Assembly: GCF_016805305.1 (NCBI RefSeq)
Contig: NZ_JAERQN010000021.1
Location: 1-40,358, forward strand
Reading direction: 5' to 3'
DNA: 40,358 nucleotides
Origin: Falsiroseomonas ponticola
Lineage (GTDB): Bacteria; Pseudomonadota; Alphaproteobacteria; Acetobacterales; Acetobacteraceae
The notes beneath the pieces were generated by a model. It was not told where the DNA came from and searched no databases. It saw only the letters and a program-made list of their open reading frames with translations. Below, piece after piece: positions 8,429 through 16,201 of this stretch (within the stretch, counting starts at the first letter, position 1; every line of letters begins with the position of its first letter). A program made the position numbers and the translations under genes.

Positions 8429-8472
8429 GGCATGCGCGCGGCGGCGCGGTAGGGCATGCGCGCGGCGGCGCG
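8411..8472. repeat. 24-bp direct tandem repeat, about 2.6 copies
   Basis: The unit CGCGCGGCGGCGCGGTAGGG plus CATG occurs at 8411-8434 and 8435-8458, followed by 14 matching bases (8459-8472). The first copy contains the last codons and the TAG stop of the 7286-8428 gene; the second repeats them as non-coding DNA. Full copies are identical, which suggests recent slippage or duplication. Confidence 0.9.
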
Positions 8473-8493
8473 CTGAGAAAAGCGCGCGGCAAG

Positions 8494-8557
8494 CTTCAGC
8501 CCAGCATCTTCAGCCCAGCAGCTTCAGCCCAGCAGCTTCAGCCCAGCAGCTTCAGCA
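8494..8557. repeat. 14-bp direct tandem repeat, about 4.6 copies
   Basis: The unit CTTCAGCCCAGCAG occurs at 8494 (last base changed to T), 8508, 8522 and 8536, with a partial copy at 8550. The stop of the converging glycosyltransferase gene (TGA, complement of 8538-8540) lies inside one unit, so each downstream unit repeats the LLG-stop end of that gene. Together with the 24-bp array it fills the gap between the convergent genes. Confidence 0.9.
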
Positions 8558-9596
8558 CCTCGCCCGCCGCGGCCTCGATCGCCGGCACGCCATGGTGCTT
8601 CTCCACATGGCGGCGCGCCTGCTGGCCCATGCGGATGCGCAGCTCGTCATCCGCCAGCACCATCTCCACCGCATGCGGCAGCGCGGCTTCCGCCACCAGC
8701 AGCCCGGCGGTGCCATGCGGGATGCCGCCCTGGATGGTGCTGCGATAGGCGATGACGGGCACGCCGCAGGCCATCGCCTCCACCGTCGCGCGCGGCAGGC
8801 CATCCATGGTGGAGGTGTGCACCATCAGCCGCGCGCCGCGCAGCGCGGCGAAGACGGCGGGATGGGGCAGGCGGCCGGCGAAGGTCATCCGGGCGCGCAG
8901 CCGCCCGGGCACCGAGCGGCGGAATTCGCCGAGCCCTGTGCCGCCGCCCACCAGAGTCACGCGGTGGCGCGCCGCGAGCGGCACCAGCACCACCTGGTTC
9001 TTCCGCGCATCGCTGAAATTGCCGACATTGATGATGTCGCAGGCGGCATCCGCCAGCGGCACGGGGCGGCCCTCGCCGGCCTCGGCCAGGTCCACGTATT
9101 TCGGCAGCACCAGGGCCTGGCCGCGGCGGAACAGCGGGCGGAAATGCTGCGAGAGCTGTTCGCGGTATTCGCCCAGCACCAGGCTCGCCCGGTCCAGCAG
9201 CGGGTCGGTGACGCCGCCGCCCACGATGAAGCCGCAGGCCGTCCCGGGCTCCAGCGCCGCCTGGGTATCGGCATTCACGCGGTAGCCGAGGCCCTTGTAG
9301 AGCACGAGGCCCGGCGCGAAGGCGCGCAGCTCCGCCTTCAGCGATGCCGAGACCTGGCGATGCGGGATGTCCTGCGGGTTGTCGGCGGGGCAGAAGGTGG
9401 CGCGCACGGCGCCGTCCAGCACCGTCTCCTCCTCCAGCGCCTCGCCGCCATGCAGGCGGAAGACCCGCACCTCCAGCCCCTGGCGCGCGAAGGCGCGGGC
9501 CAGGACGGCTTCGCGCATCGCGCCCCCCATGCTGCGCTGCGCATGGGACATGACGATCGCGAGCCGCGGGGCGATCCGCGGGGCGATGGCGATCAC
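8538..9596 (-). CDS. GT-B fold glycosyltransferase (family 4/1 type)
   Basis: 352 residues from a GTG start at 9596 that overlaps the upstream stop by 4 bases (GTGA). The N-terminus reads RLAIVMSHAQRSMGGAMREAVLARAF, matching the acceptor-side Rossmann start of GT-B enzymes. DIINVGNFSDARKNQ lies near residue 185. The donor-binding signature TSTMDGLPRATVEAMACGVPVI lies around 260-282 (the E-x7-E region; the first Glu position is Asp here). It should transfer a sugar from a nucleotide donor in the cytoplasm. The open frame extends upstream to 9866 but that extension is antisense-like and overlaps the previous gene. It is the last gene of the operon headed by cysQ. Confidence 0.85.
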   Translation of the reverse strand: MIAIAPRIAPRLAIVMSHAQRSMGGAMREAVLARAFARQGLEVRVFRLHGGEALEEETVLDGAVRATFCPADNPQDIPHRQVSASLKAELRAFAPGLVLYKGLGYRVNADTQAALEPGTACGFIVGGGVTDPLLDRASLVLGEYREQLSQHFRPLFRRGQALVLPKYVDLAEAGEGRPVPLADAACDIINVGNFSDARKNQVVLVPLAARHRVTLVGGGTGLGEFRRSVPGRLRARMTFAGRLPHPAVFAALRGARLMVHTSTMDGLPRATVEAMACGVPVIAYRSTIQGGIPHGTAGLLVAEAALPHAVEMVLADDELRIRMGQQARRHVEKHHGVPAIEAAAGEVLKLLG

Positions 9597-10846
9597 GCCG
9601 CCGGGCCCGCCGCGAAGGCGGCATCCAGCGCCGCCAGGAATTCGTCCCGCGTCATCACGTCCCGCAGGCTGCCGGCGAAGCGGGCGCGGGTGCCGGGCGT
9701 CGCGGCTTCCGCCATGGCGCGGGCCAGGTCCACCGGGGAGGCGCGCTTGAAGTGCAGGCCATCGATGCCGTTCGCCACCTTCTCCGCCATGCCGCCGATG
9801 TCGGAGACGATCAGCGGCGTGCCGGCGCGCCGGGCTTCCTGGATGACGACGGGCGAATTCTCCCACCAGATGGAGGGCATGACGGCCCAGCCGACGGAGC
9901 CCATCAGCGCCACCGCATCGGCCGGGTCGTAGCGCCCGGCGAAGGCCAGCGCCTGGCCGACCTCGGTGATGACGGGGTCGAGCGCCGGGAACAGCCGCAC
10001 CACCTCCTCCCGCTCCGCCCCGAAGACCGTCAGCGTGATGGCGGGGTTGGCGCGCAGCGCCAGCGGCAGGGCGCGCAGCAGCACGTCGAGCCCCTTGAAC
10101 AGCGTCGGCGATCCGAAGAAGCCGAAGCTGGTCGCGGCGGCGGGCGCGGCGGCGATGGGGCGGGGCAGGGCCAGCGCCTCGTCGCCCAGGTAGTTCTCGA
10201 TCACCGCGGCATGCGGGCGCTTCAGCCCCCAGGCCAGGTAGCGGTCCCGGATGAAGGCGCTGGGGTGGATCACGGCGTGGAAGCGGCTGAGCGTGGACAG
10301 CAGCGTCGCCTTGCGGATGGCGAAGCGTTCCAGCGTCTGCTCCGGGAAGCAGGTCAGGCAGCGCATCGGGCTTTCGGCGCGGCAGAGTTCGCGCGACTGG
10401 GTGCGGACCATCTGGCCGTGATGCAGGCAGATGGCCAGCATCTCATGCATCGTGATGGCGAAGCGCGCATCGGGGCGTGCCGCCATCAGGTCCACGATCA
10501 GGTCGGTGCCGACGCGCCAGTAATGGTGCAGGTGGAAGACATCGACCGGCAGGCTGGCCAGGAAATCCACCAGCACGCGGCGCTGGTGCGGATCCTCCCA
10601 GGCCAGGCGGTCCTCCGCCATGCCGGCGAAGGTGTAGATGTATTCGTCATCCCCATGCGGCATCACCGGCTCGATCGGGCGATGCGCGGCGTAGCGGGTG
10701 CCGACATCGCTGGCCGCGACCAGGACCGCGCGGCGGCCGGCATGGCGCAGCGCGGTGAACTGCCGGTGGGCCGCCATCTCCCCGCCGCCCTTGGAGAAAT
10801 CGGGGTGGGAATGGCTGAGGATGCAGATGCGGGGCGCGTCAGCCAT
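9593..10846 (-). CDS. GT-B fold glycosyltransferase (family 4 type)
   Basis: A 417-residue protein. It begins with RICILSHSHPDFSKGGGEMAAH, a classical family-4 N-terminus with the glycine-rich acceptor loop. A cysteine cluster (CRAESPMRCLTC) sits near residues 155-166, as seen in a subset of family-4 enzymes. FGFFGSPTLFKGLDVLLRAL near residue 240 and PSIWWENSPVVIQEARRAGTPLI near 320 mark the donor site (E-x7-E as ENSPVVIQE). The ATG at 10844-10846 overlaps the upstream stop by 8 bases; a longer in-frame extension to 11188 would run through the upstream gene and is rejected. Sugar and acceptor are unknown. Confidence 0.87.
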   Translation of the reverse strand: MADAPRICILSHSHPDFSKGGGEMAAHRQFTALRHAGRRAVLVAASDVGTRYAAHRPIEPVMPHGDDEYIYTFAGMAEDRLAWEDPHQRRVLVDFLASLPVDVFHLHHYWRVGTDLIVDLMAARPDARFAITMHEMLAICLHHGQMVRTQSRELCRAESPMRCLTCFPEQTLERFAIRKATLLSTLSRFHAVIHPSAFIRDRYLAWGLKRPHAAVIENYLGDEALALPRPIAAAPAAATSFGFFGSPTLFKGLDVLLRALPLALRANPAITLTVFGAEREEVVRLFPALDPVITEVGQALAFAGRYDPADAVALMGSVGWAVMPSIWWENSPVVIQEARRAGTPLIVSDIGGMAEKVANGIDGLHFKRASPVDLARAMAEAATPGTRARFAGSLRDVMTRDEFLAALDAAFAAGPAA

Positions 10847-12395
10847 GCGCCGGGGCCTCCATCCGGGCGCGGGCGGCCGGGTCGCCGGTGGTCCAGAGCC
10901 GCGCCAGGTGGTCATTGACCAGATCCGCCACCGCCAGGCTGGCCATGGCATAGGGCACGGGGGGGAAGGGAAGCTCCCCGGGCGTGGCGCGGGCCAGGCG
11001 CAGCAGCCGGGCCAGGCTGTCCGGCAGCCCGGCGCCGCAGCCGGCCGCGGCGTGCAGCGCCAGCAGCCGCGCCAGCTCCACCGGGCGCAGCGGCGGGCCC
11101 AGCGCTTCCTCCTGCCCCGCGCCGGCCGCCAGCGCGGCGGCGTAGCGGCCGAGATCGACGGCGAGGATCCCATCCTCCCCGGCCGCATCCCGCAGCCCCT
11201 GCACGGCGTCCGGCCCCGTCACCACCGCGATCCGGCCGCGGCGGGCGAAGACCTGCGCCACGGCCTCCGCCGCATCGCCCAGCACCAGCAGCCGGTCGCA
11301 GCGGTGCTCGATCTCCGGCGCCAGCACGTAGAACAGGCGCGCCGCGGTCGGGTCATCGGCGCCGATCAGCAGGATGCTGCGCGGCGCGGCGGCGCGGGGC
11401 GCGCTGGCGGCGCGGGCGGCCAGCAGCTCCAGCGCCGGGCCGAAGGCGGCTTCGCGGCGGCCGATCACCTCCCGCAGCAGGGCGAGGGCGGGGCCGCTGC
11501 CGGCATCCAGCGGCAGCGCGGCCAGGCGGTTGCCGCGGCACAGCGCATCCAGCATCGGCGGCACGGCGCCGGCGCGGGGCTGGATGCGCAGGCAGAAGGC
11601 TTCCTCCCCCCGCAGCCGGGCATGCAGCACCACTTCCAGCCCCTGCAGCCCATCGAGCCAGCCGGCATCGATCCGCCCGTATCCCGCCATGGCGGTGGGC
11701 AGGGGGGCGGCGTACCAATCCGCCAGGGGCACCGGCAGCAGGGTGGGCAGGCCGCCATCGGGCGCGGCGTAGTAGCCGATCAGCGCCGCTTCCAGCGTGG
11801 CATCGGCCGGCACCGGGTGGGTGGCGCGCAGCATCACCACCACCTCCCCCGATGGGGAGGACAGGGCCTCCACCTCCGCCAGCGGGGCCACCTTCTCCTG
11901 CCGCCCGCGCAGCAGGGGCAGGCGGGCCAGCCATTCGCCGAAGACGCCATAGGCGCGGTCCGCCTGCTGCGTCAGCGGCGCCAGCAGGGGGCTGGCGGCG
12001 GCATCCCGCAGCAGGCCGAAGGCGGCCTGCCAATCGCCTTCCGCCAGCAGCCGGGCGGGGTCGCGCGGGATGCGGCCGTCGCGCAGGTCCGCCCGCACTG
12101 TGCGGTCCCCGGCCTGCAGCGTGCAGACCAGCTCCGTCGGGTCCTCCGGCGTCGCGAAGGCCAGGATGAAGCCGTTGACCACCGCCCGGCGGGGATCGGC
12201 GGGATGGACGCCGGGGCGGGCGTGGAAGCTGGAATGCTCGATCGGGCAATCGCCGGCGCGCCCCGCCGCGATCGAGAGTTCGGTGCCCTCGCCCCGCGGC
12301 GTCATCGCCCAGCCCATCGCCAGCGCATGGCGGGGCGATAGCGGGATCACCGCATCGATGCCGAGTTGCAGGCTGTCATCCGCCGCGACGATCAC
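10839..12395 (-). CDS. Protein of unknown function in glycosyltransferase operon
   Basis: I do not recognise this 518-residue protein. The N-terminal half is strand-rich (DDSLQLGIDAVIPLSPRHALAMGW, FILAFATPED, VVVMLRATHPV) with no signal peptide. The middle has an Ala-rich helical stretch. The C-terminal part has a Rossmann-like RSILLIGADDPTAARLFY near residues 339-356, followed by a further strand (RLLVLGD) and VVTGPDAVQGL. It sits between cysQ (12-base gap) and two glycosyltransferases (8-base overlap), so it is very probably translated with them and may help build or control the same glycan. That role is inference from position only. Confidence 0.6.
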   Translation of the reverse strand: MIVAADDSLQLGIDAVIPLSPRHALAMGWAMTPRGEGTELSIAAGRAGDCPIEHSSFHARPGVHPADPRRAVVNGFILAFATPEDPTELVCTLQAGDRTVRADLRDGRIPRDPARLLAEGDWQAAFGLLRDAAASPLLAPLTQQADRAYGVFGEWLARLPLLRGRQEKVAPLAEVEALSSPSGEVVVMLRATHPVPADATLEAALIGYYAAPDGGLPTLLPVPLADWYAAPLPTAMAGYGRIDAGWLDGLQGLEVVLHARLRGEEAFCLRIQPRAGAVPPMLDALCRGNRLAALPLDAGSGPALALLREVIGRREAAFGPALELLAARAASAPRAAAPRSILLIGADDPTAARLFYVLAPEIEHRCDRLLVLGDAAEAVAQVFARRGRIAVVTGPDAVQGLRDAAGEDGILAVDLGRYAAALAAGAGQEEALGPPLRPVELARLLALHAAAGCGAGLPDSLARLLRLARATPGELPFPPVPYAMASLAVADLVNDHLARLWTTGDPAARARMEAPAHG

Positions 12396-12407
12396 CGGCC
12401 GCCTCCC

Positions 12408-13193
12408 TCAGGCGCCCCAGGCGATGAAGGCGCCGTTGAGGAAGCCCTGTTCCGCCTTGCCGTAGCGGAAGGGGGCGCCGGCCGGCGTCTCCACCCGCCC
12501 GCCCGCGGCTTCCAGCACCGCCTGGCCCGCCGCCGTGTCCCATTCCATGGTGGGGCCGAAGCGCGGATAGACATCGGCCTCCCCCTGCGCGAGCAGGCAG
12601 AACTTGATGGAGGAGCCGATGGAGCGATGCTCCCCGATCGGCAGCCCGGCCAGGAAGGCGGTGGTCTCGGCATCCATGTGGGACCGGCTGGCGACCGCGG
12701 TCCAATCCGCCGCGGGGCGGGGGCGGGCGCGGATGGCGCGCCATTCGGCGCGGGACGGGTCATCCCCCACCGCCAGCCGCGCGGCCTGCGCGCCCTGGCC
12801 CCGGATGCCGCGCCAGGCCATGCCGAGCGCCGGGGCATAGACGACGCCGCAGCTGGGCACCCCATCCTCGATCAGCGCGATGTTCACCGTGAACTCCCCG
12901 GAGGGGCCGAGGAATTCCCGCGTGCCGTCCAGCGGATCCACCAGGATGAAGGGCGCGCCGGCGCGGAGCGCCACATGCAGGGCATCCTCCTCCGACACCA
13001 CGGGGATGCCGGGGGCGGCGCGGGGCAGCTCGGCGGCGATCACGGCATCGGCGGCCAGGTCCGCTTCCGTCAGCGGCGAGCCGTCCGACTTGGAGGCGAC
13101 GCCATAGCTGCGCGACCGCACCTCCACCACCCGCTCCCCGGCCTCGGCGGAGATGGCGGTGAAGCGGGCGAGCAGCGCGTGCAATTCGTTCAT
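12408..13193 (-). CDS. cysQ: 3'(2'),5'-bisphosphate nucleotidase CysQ (PAP phosphatase)
   Basis: A 261-residue member of the inositol-monophosphatase-like, Mg-dependent and Li-sensitive phosphatases. Metal ligands are visible: VSEED at residues 66-70, DPLDGTREF at 86-94 and WDTAAGQAVLEAAGG at 218-232. The DGTREF form is typical of CysQ rather than SuhB. CysQ hydrolyses adenosine 3',5'-bisphosphate (PAP), the product inhibitor left when PAPS is used, to AMP and phosphate. It is the first gene of a minus-strand operon with an unknown protein and two glycosyltransferases, and it diverges from cysNC with a 161-base gap. That context suggests PAP from sulfotransferases is the real substrate here. 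Confidence 0.93.
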   Translation of the reverse strand: MNELHALLARFTAISAEAGERVVEVRSRSYGVASKSDGSPLTEADLAADAVIAAELPRAAPGIPVVSEEDALHVALRAGAPFILVDPLDGTREFLGPSGEFTVNIALIEDGVPSCGVVYAPALGMAWRGIRGQGAQAARLAVGDDPSRAEWRAIRARPRPAADWTAVASRSHMDAETTAFLAGLPIGEHRSIGSSIKFCLLAQGEADVYPRFGPTMEWDTAAGQAVLEAAGGRVETPAGAPFRYGKAEQGFLNGAFIAWGA

Positions 13194-13209
13194 CGGCGCG
13201 TGGCATCCT

Positions 13210-13231
13210 GGGGGCCGGGGGGGGGCCGGGG
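13210..13231 (+). other. G-run cluster in the cysQ/cysNC divergent region
   Basis: Runs of five, nine and four G separated by CC lie 17 to 38 bases upstream of the cysQ start. They could form a G-quadruplex on the plus strand or simply reflect slippage-prone DNA. The remaining divergent region (13194-13354) shows no convincing promoter or known sulfur-regulator site. Confidence 0.5.
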
Positions 13232-13354
13232 CGCATCTTGCCGGTCGCCGTCCGGTCGTGTGATAGCGATCTTGTAGCCGCCCCGTGGCCCGCGGGGAAA
13301 CCCGGGCCAGCGCGGAAGGGCATGGGGTCGCGCGGAAAGGAAGGCACGGCGGCG

Positions 13355-15250
13355 ATGGATGCCCAGGCGATGGCTACCCGGCCCGCGGCAGCGGGGACGG
13401 GCGCGATGGCGGCGCGGGGCCTGCTGCGGTTCCTGACCTGCGGTTCCGTCGATGACGGCAAGTCCACGCTGATCGGCCGGCTGCTCTATGACAGCCGCCT
13501 CATCATGGACGACACGCTGGCGACCATCGCCAAGGACAGCCGGAAGCACGGCACGGTGGGGGAGGAGATCGACCTTGCGCTGCTGGTGGATGGGCTGGAG
13601 GCGGAGCGCCAGCAGGGCATCACCATCGACGTCGCCTACCGGTTCTTCGCCACGCCCGCGCGCAGCTTCATCGTCGCCGATACGCCGGGGCATGAGCAGT
13701 ACACGCGCAACATGGCGACGGGCGCCTCCAACTCCGACCTCGCCATCATCCTCTGCGATGCCCGCAAGGGGCTGCTGACGCAGACAAGGCGCCATTCCAC
13801 CATCGCCTCCCTGCTCGGCATCCGCCATGTCGTGCTGGCGGTGAACAAGATCGACCTGGTGGGCTTCGACCAGGCCGTGTTCGACCGGATCGTCGCGGAC
13901 TACACGGCCTTCGCGGAGGGCCTGGGCTTCGCGACGCTGGTGGCCGTGCCGCTCTCCGCCCGCTTCGGGGACAATGTCACGCAGCGATCGCCGCGCATGC
14001 CCTGGTATGAGGGGCCGACGCTGCTGGAGCATCTGGAAGCGGTGGATACGGAGGCGGATGCGGCCAGCCGCCCCTTCCGCTTCCCCGTGCAATGGGTGAA
14101 CCGGCCGAACCAGGACTTTCGGGGATTCTCCGGCACCATCGCCTCCGGCCGCGTCGCGGTGGGGGACCGTGTCGTTGTCGCGGCCTCGGGCCGGTCCAGC
14201 ACGGTGGCGCGCATCCTGGGCCCGGATGCGGACCAGGCGGAGGCCTCGGCCGGGGAGGCGGTGACGATCTGCCTGGCGGATGAGGTGGATGTGGCGCGCG
14301 GCGACGTCCTTGCCCCGCCGCAGGAACGGCCGGCGGTGACGGACCAGTTCGCCGCGCATCTGCTGTGGATGGATGAGGATGCGATGCTGCCGGGGCGGCA
14401 GTACCTGATGCGCATCGGCAATCTCTGGACGCCGGTTTCCGTCACCAGCATCCGCCACCGGGTGGACGTGAACACGCAGAAGCAGCTGCCCGCGCGGCGG
14501 CTCGACCTGAACGAGATCGGCTTCTGCAACCTCTCCGCCGCGCAGCGTGTGCCGCTGGACCCCTATGCGGAGAACCGGCAGACCGGCGCCTTCGTGCTGG
14601 TGGACCGCTTCACCAACCGCACCGCGGGCGCGGGCATGGTCGCCTTCAGCCTGCGCCGCGCCACCAACATCCACCAGGAGGAATTCCTGGTGGACAAGGC
14701 CGCGCGGGCGGCGCTGGACCACCAGAAGCCGCTGGTGCTGTGGTTCACCGGCCTGTCGGGGTCCGGCAAATCCACCATCGCCAAGCTGGTGGAGCAGGCG
14801 CTGCACCGCGAAGGCCGGCACACCTATACGCTGGATGGCGACAACCTCCGCCACGGGCTCAACCGCGACCTCGGCTTCACCGATGCCGACCGGGTGGAGA
14901 ACATCCGCCGGGTGGGGGAGGTCGCGAAGCTCTTCGTCGATGCGGGGCTGATCGTCCTCTGCTCCTTCATCTCCCCCTTCCGGGCGGAACGGCGGATGGT
15001 GCGGGAGCTGATGGGCCCCGGCGAGTTCATCGAGGTCTTCGTCGATACCCCGATCGAGGAATGCGCGCGGCGCGACCCGAAGGGCCTCTATGCCAAGGCC
15101 ATGGCCGGGACGATCAAGAACTTCACCGGCGTCAGCAGCCCCTATGAGGCGCCGGAGGCGCCTGAGCTGCGCGTCGCGACGCTGGGGCTGACGCCGGCGG
15201 AGGCGGCGGAGGCGGTGCTAGCGCATCTGCGCGGGGCCCTGGCGCGTTGA
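13355..15250 (+). CDS. cysNC: Bifunctional sulfate adenylyltransferase subunit 1 / adenylylsulfate kinase
   Basis: A 631-residue fusion. The N-terminal CysN part is an EF-Tu-like GTPase: GSVDDGKST at 30-38, DTPGHEQY near 109-116 and NKID near 164-167, then two beta-barrel domains. The C-terminal CysC part begins near 455 with P-loop GLSGSGKST at 466-474, then DGDNLRHGLNRDLGF and a FISPFRAERRMVR segment. CysN with CysD makes APS from ATP and sulfate, driven by GTP; CysC phosphorylates APS to PAPS. The ATG at 13355 has AAGGAAGG ten bases upstream; an in-frame ATG at 13322 is a less likely alternative. cysD is absent upstream and elsewhere in the window. Downstream are two sulfotransferases that would consume PAPS. 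Confidence 0.93.
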   Translation: MDAQAMATRPAAAGTGAMAARGLLRFLTCGSVDDGKSTLIGRLLYDSRLIMDDTLATIAKDSRKHGTVGEEIDLALLVDGLEAERQQGITIDVAYRFFATPARSFIVADTPGHEQYTRNMATGASNSDLAIILCDARKGLLTQTRRHSTIASLLGIRHVVLAVNKIDLVGFDQAVFDRIVADYTAFAEGLGFATLVAVPLSARFGDNVTQRSPRMPWYEGPTLLEHLEAVDTEADAASRPFRFPVQWVNRPNQDFRGFSGTIASGRVAVGDRVVVAASGRSSTVARILGPDADQAEASAGEAVTICLADEVDVARGDVLAPPQERPAVTDQFAAHLLWMDEDAMLPGRQYLMRIGNLWTPVSVTSIRHRVDVNTQKQLPARRLDLNEIGFCNLSAAQRVPLDPYAENRQTGAFVLVDRFTNRTAGAGMVAFSLRRATNIHQEEFLVDKAARAALDHQKPLVLWFTGLSGSGKSTIAKLVEQALHREGRHTYTLDGDNLRHGLNRDLGFTDADRVENIRRVGEVAKLFVDAGLIVLCSFISPFRAERRMVRELMGPGEFIEVFVDTPIEECARRDPKGLYAKAMAGTIKNFTGVSSPYEAPEAPELRVATLGLTPAEAAEAVLAHLRGALAR

Positions 15251-15270
15251 CCGCGCCGCGCCGCAGGCGC

Positions 15271-15306
15271 TAGGGAAATTTTATGGAAACAGGCTTCTGT
15301 AATTGA
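15271..15306 (+). promoter_or_regulatory. AT-rich pocket with possible -10 element before the sulfotransferases
   Basis: Between cysNC and the sulfotransferase genes is a short AT-rich island, rare in this window. It contains TGTAAT at 15298-15303, five of six matches to a sigma-70 -10 box, but no clear -35 box at 16-18 bases. The downstream gene has a strong GGGAGGT eight bases before its ATG. The two sulfotransferases may therefore have their own promoter. Confidence 0.3.
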
Positions 15307-15406
15307 GACGACGCCACGCCGCGCCGGCCCGGCCCTTCGCCTCGCCCCGGGGAGAGGCTGGAGGGATATCCCGGGGGGTGGAAGGCGAGGCGGGAGGTCA
15401 CGCGCC

Positions 15407-16201
15407 ATGCTGATGCAGGCCCTCTTCGAAGGGCGGATCGCCGACTACCTGCGGGATGCCGCGGTGGGCATCGATCCCTGCATCCTCGTGCACATCCCGA
15501 AGACGGCCGGCACCTCGCTGCGCACGGAGCTGGCGGCGCTGCTGCCGCCCGACGTCAACATCGTGGTGGACTACGCCGATACCAGCCGCAGCTTCCACGC
15601 GCGGATGGACGACGCGGTGGAGCGCTTCATGGCGGAGGCCGGGCCGGCCGGCATCCGCTTCGCCTCCGGCCACATCCTGGCGCGGCACGTGGCGCGGATG
15701 CAGGCGGGCTTCGCCGATGCGCGCTTCGTCACCATGCTGCGCAACCCGGTGGACCGGGTGGTGTCGGACTATCGCCACCAGCGATCGAAGCGCCATCCGG
15801 TGCATGAGGCCTTCGCCGCGCGCTTCCCGACGCTGGAGGACTACGTCGATTTCGCGCCGGAGCAGAACAAGATGGCGCAGCACCTGGTGCCGGAACCCAT
15901 CCTGGGCGGCGGCCGCGCTGCCGCCTGCATCGCCCATGTCATGCGCGCCTACGCCTTCGTCGGCATCCAGGAGATGTACGGGATCTCCTTCCGCGTGCTG
16001 ACCGCGCTGGCGGGGCGGCCGGGCTGGCCCAGCCTGCGCGCCAACGTCAATGACGACGACGAGGATGAGCGCCGCGTCACCACCGCCATGGCGCAGCGGA
16101 TCCGGGAGGCGAATCCCCTCGACCTCGCGATCTATGACCATTTCCACGGCCGCCTGGCGGGCGTCGCGCCGCTGCTGGCGGAGGCGCTGGCGGCGCCATG
16201 A
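15407..16201 (+). CDS. PAPS-dependent sulfotransferase family protein (copy 1)
   Basis: A 264-residue cytosolic-type protein without signal peptide. The 5'-phosphosulfate loop is VHIPKTAGTSL at residues 28-38 and the 3'-phosphate-binding segment is RNPVDRVVSDY at 112-122; together these define the sulfotransferase fold. Between them FASGH at 86-89 is also typical of bacterial members similar to carbohydrate sulfotransferases. It should move sulfate from PAPS to a hydroxyl, probably on a sugar, leaving PAP. A GGGAGGT lies eight bases before the ATG. The stop overlaps the start of the second sulfotransferase by 4 bases (ATGA). cysNC upstream can supply the donor. The acceptor is unknown. Confidence 0.88.
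   Translation: MLMQALFEGRIADYLRDAAVGIDPCILVHIPKTAGTSLRTELAALLPPDVNIVVDYADTSRSFHARMDDAVERFMAEAGPAGIRFASGHILARHVARMQAGFADARFVTMLRNPVDRVVSDYRHQRSKRHPVHEAFAARFPTLEDYVDFAPEQNKMAQHLVPEPILGGGRAAACIAHVMRAYAFVGIQEMYGISFRVLTALAGRPGWPSLRANVNDDDEDERRVTTAMAQRIREANPLDLAIYDHFHGRLAGVAPLLAEALAAP

Noticed and set aside
8411..8557. CRISPR-like array
   Set aside because: Units are directly adjacent with no spacers, and no cas genes are present; these are simple tandem repeats.
13194..13354. SAM or other sulfur-related riboswitch before cysNC
   Set aside because: No conserved riboswitch core or pairing could be recognised in this 161-base region.
15251..15406. tRNA or small RNA gene in the AT-rich pocket
   Set aside because: No cloverleaf or CCA-type acceptor pairing could be drawn; AT-rich bases are better read as a promoter element.
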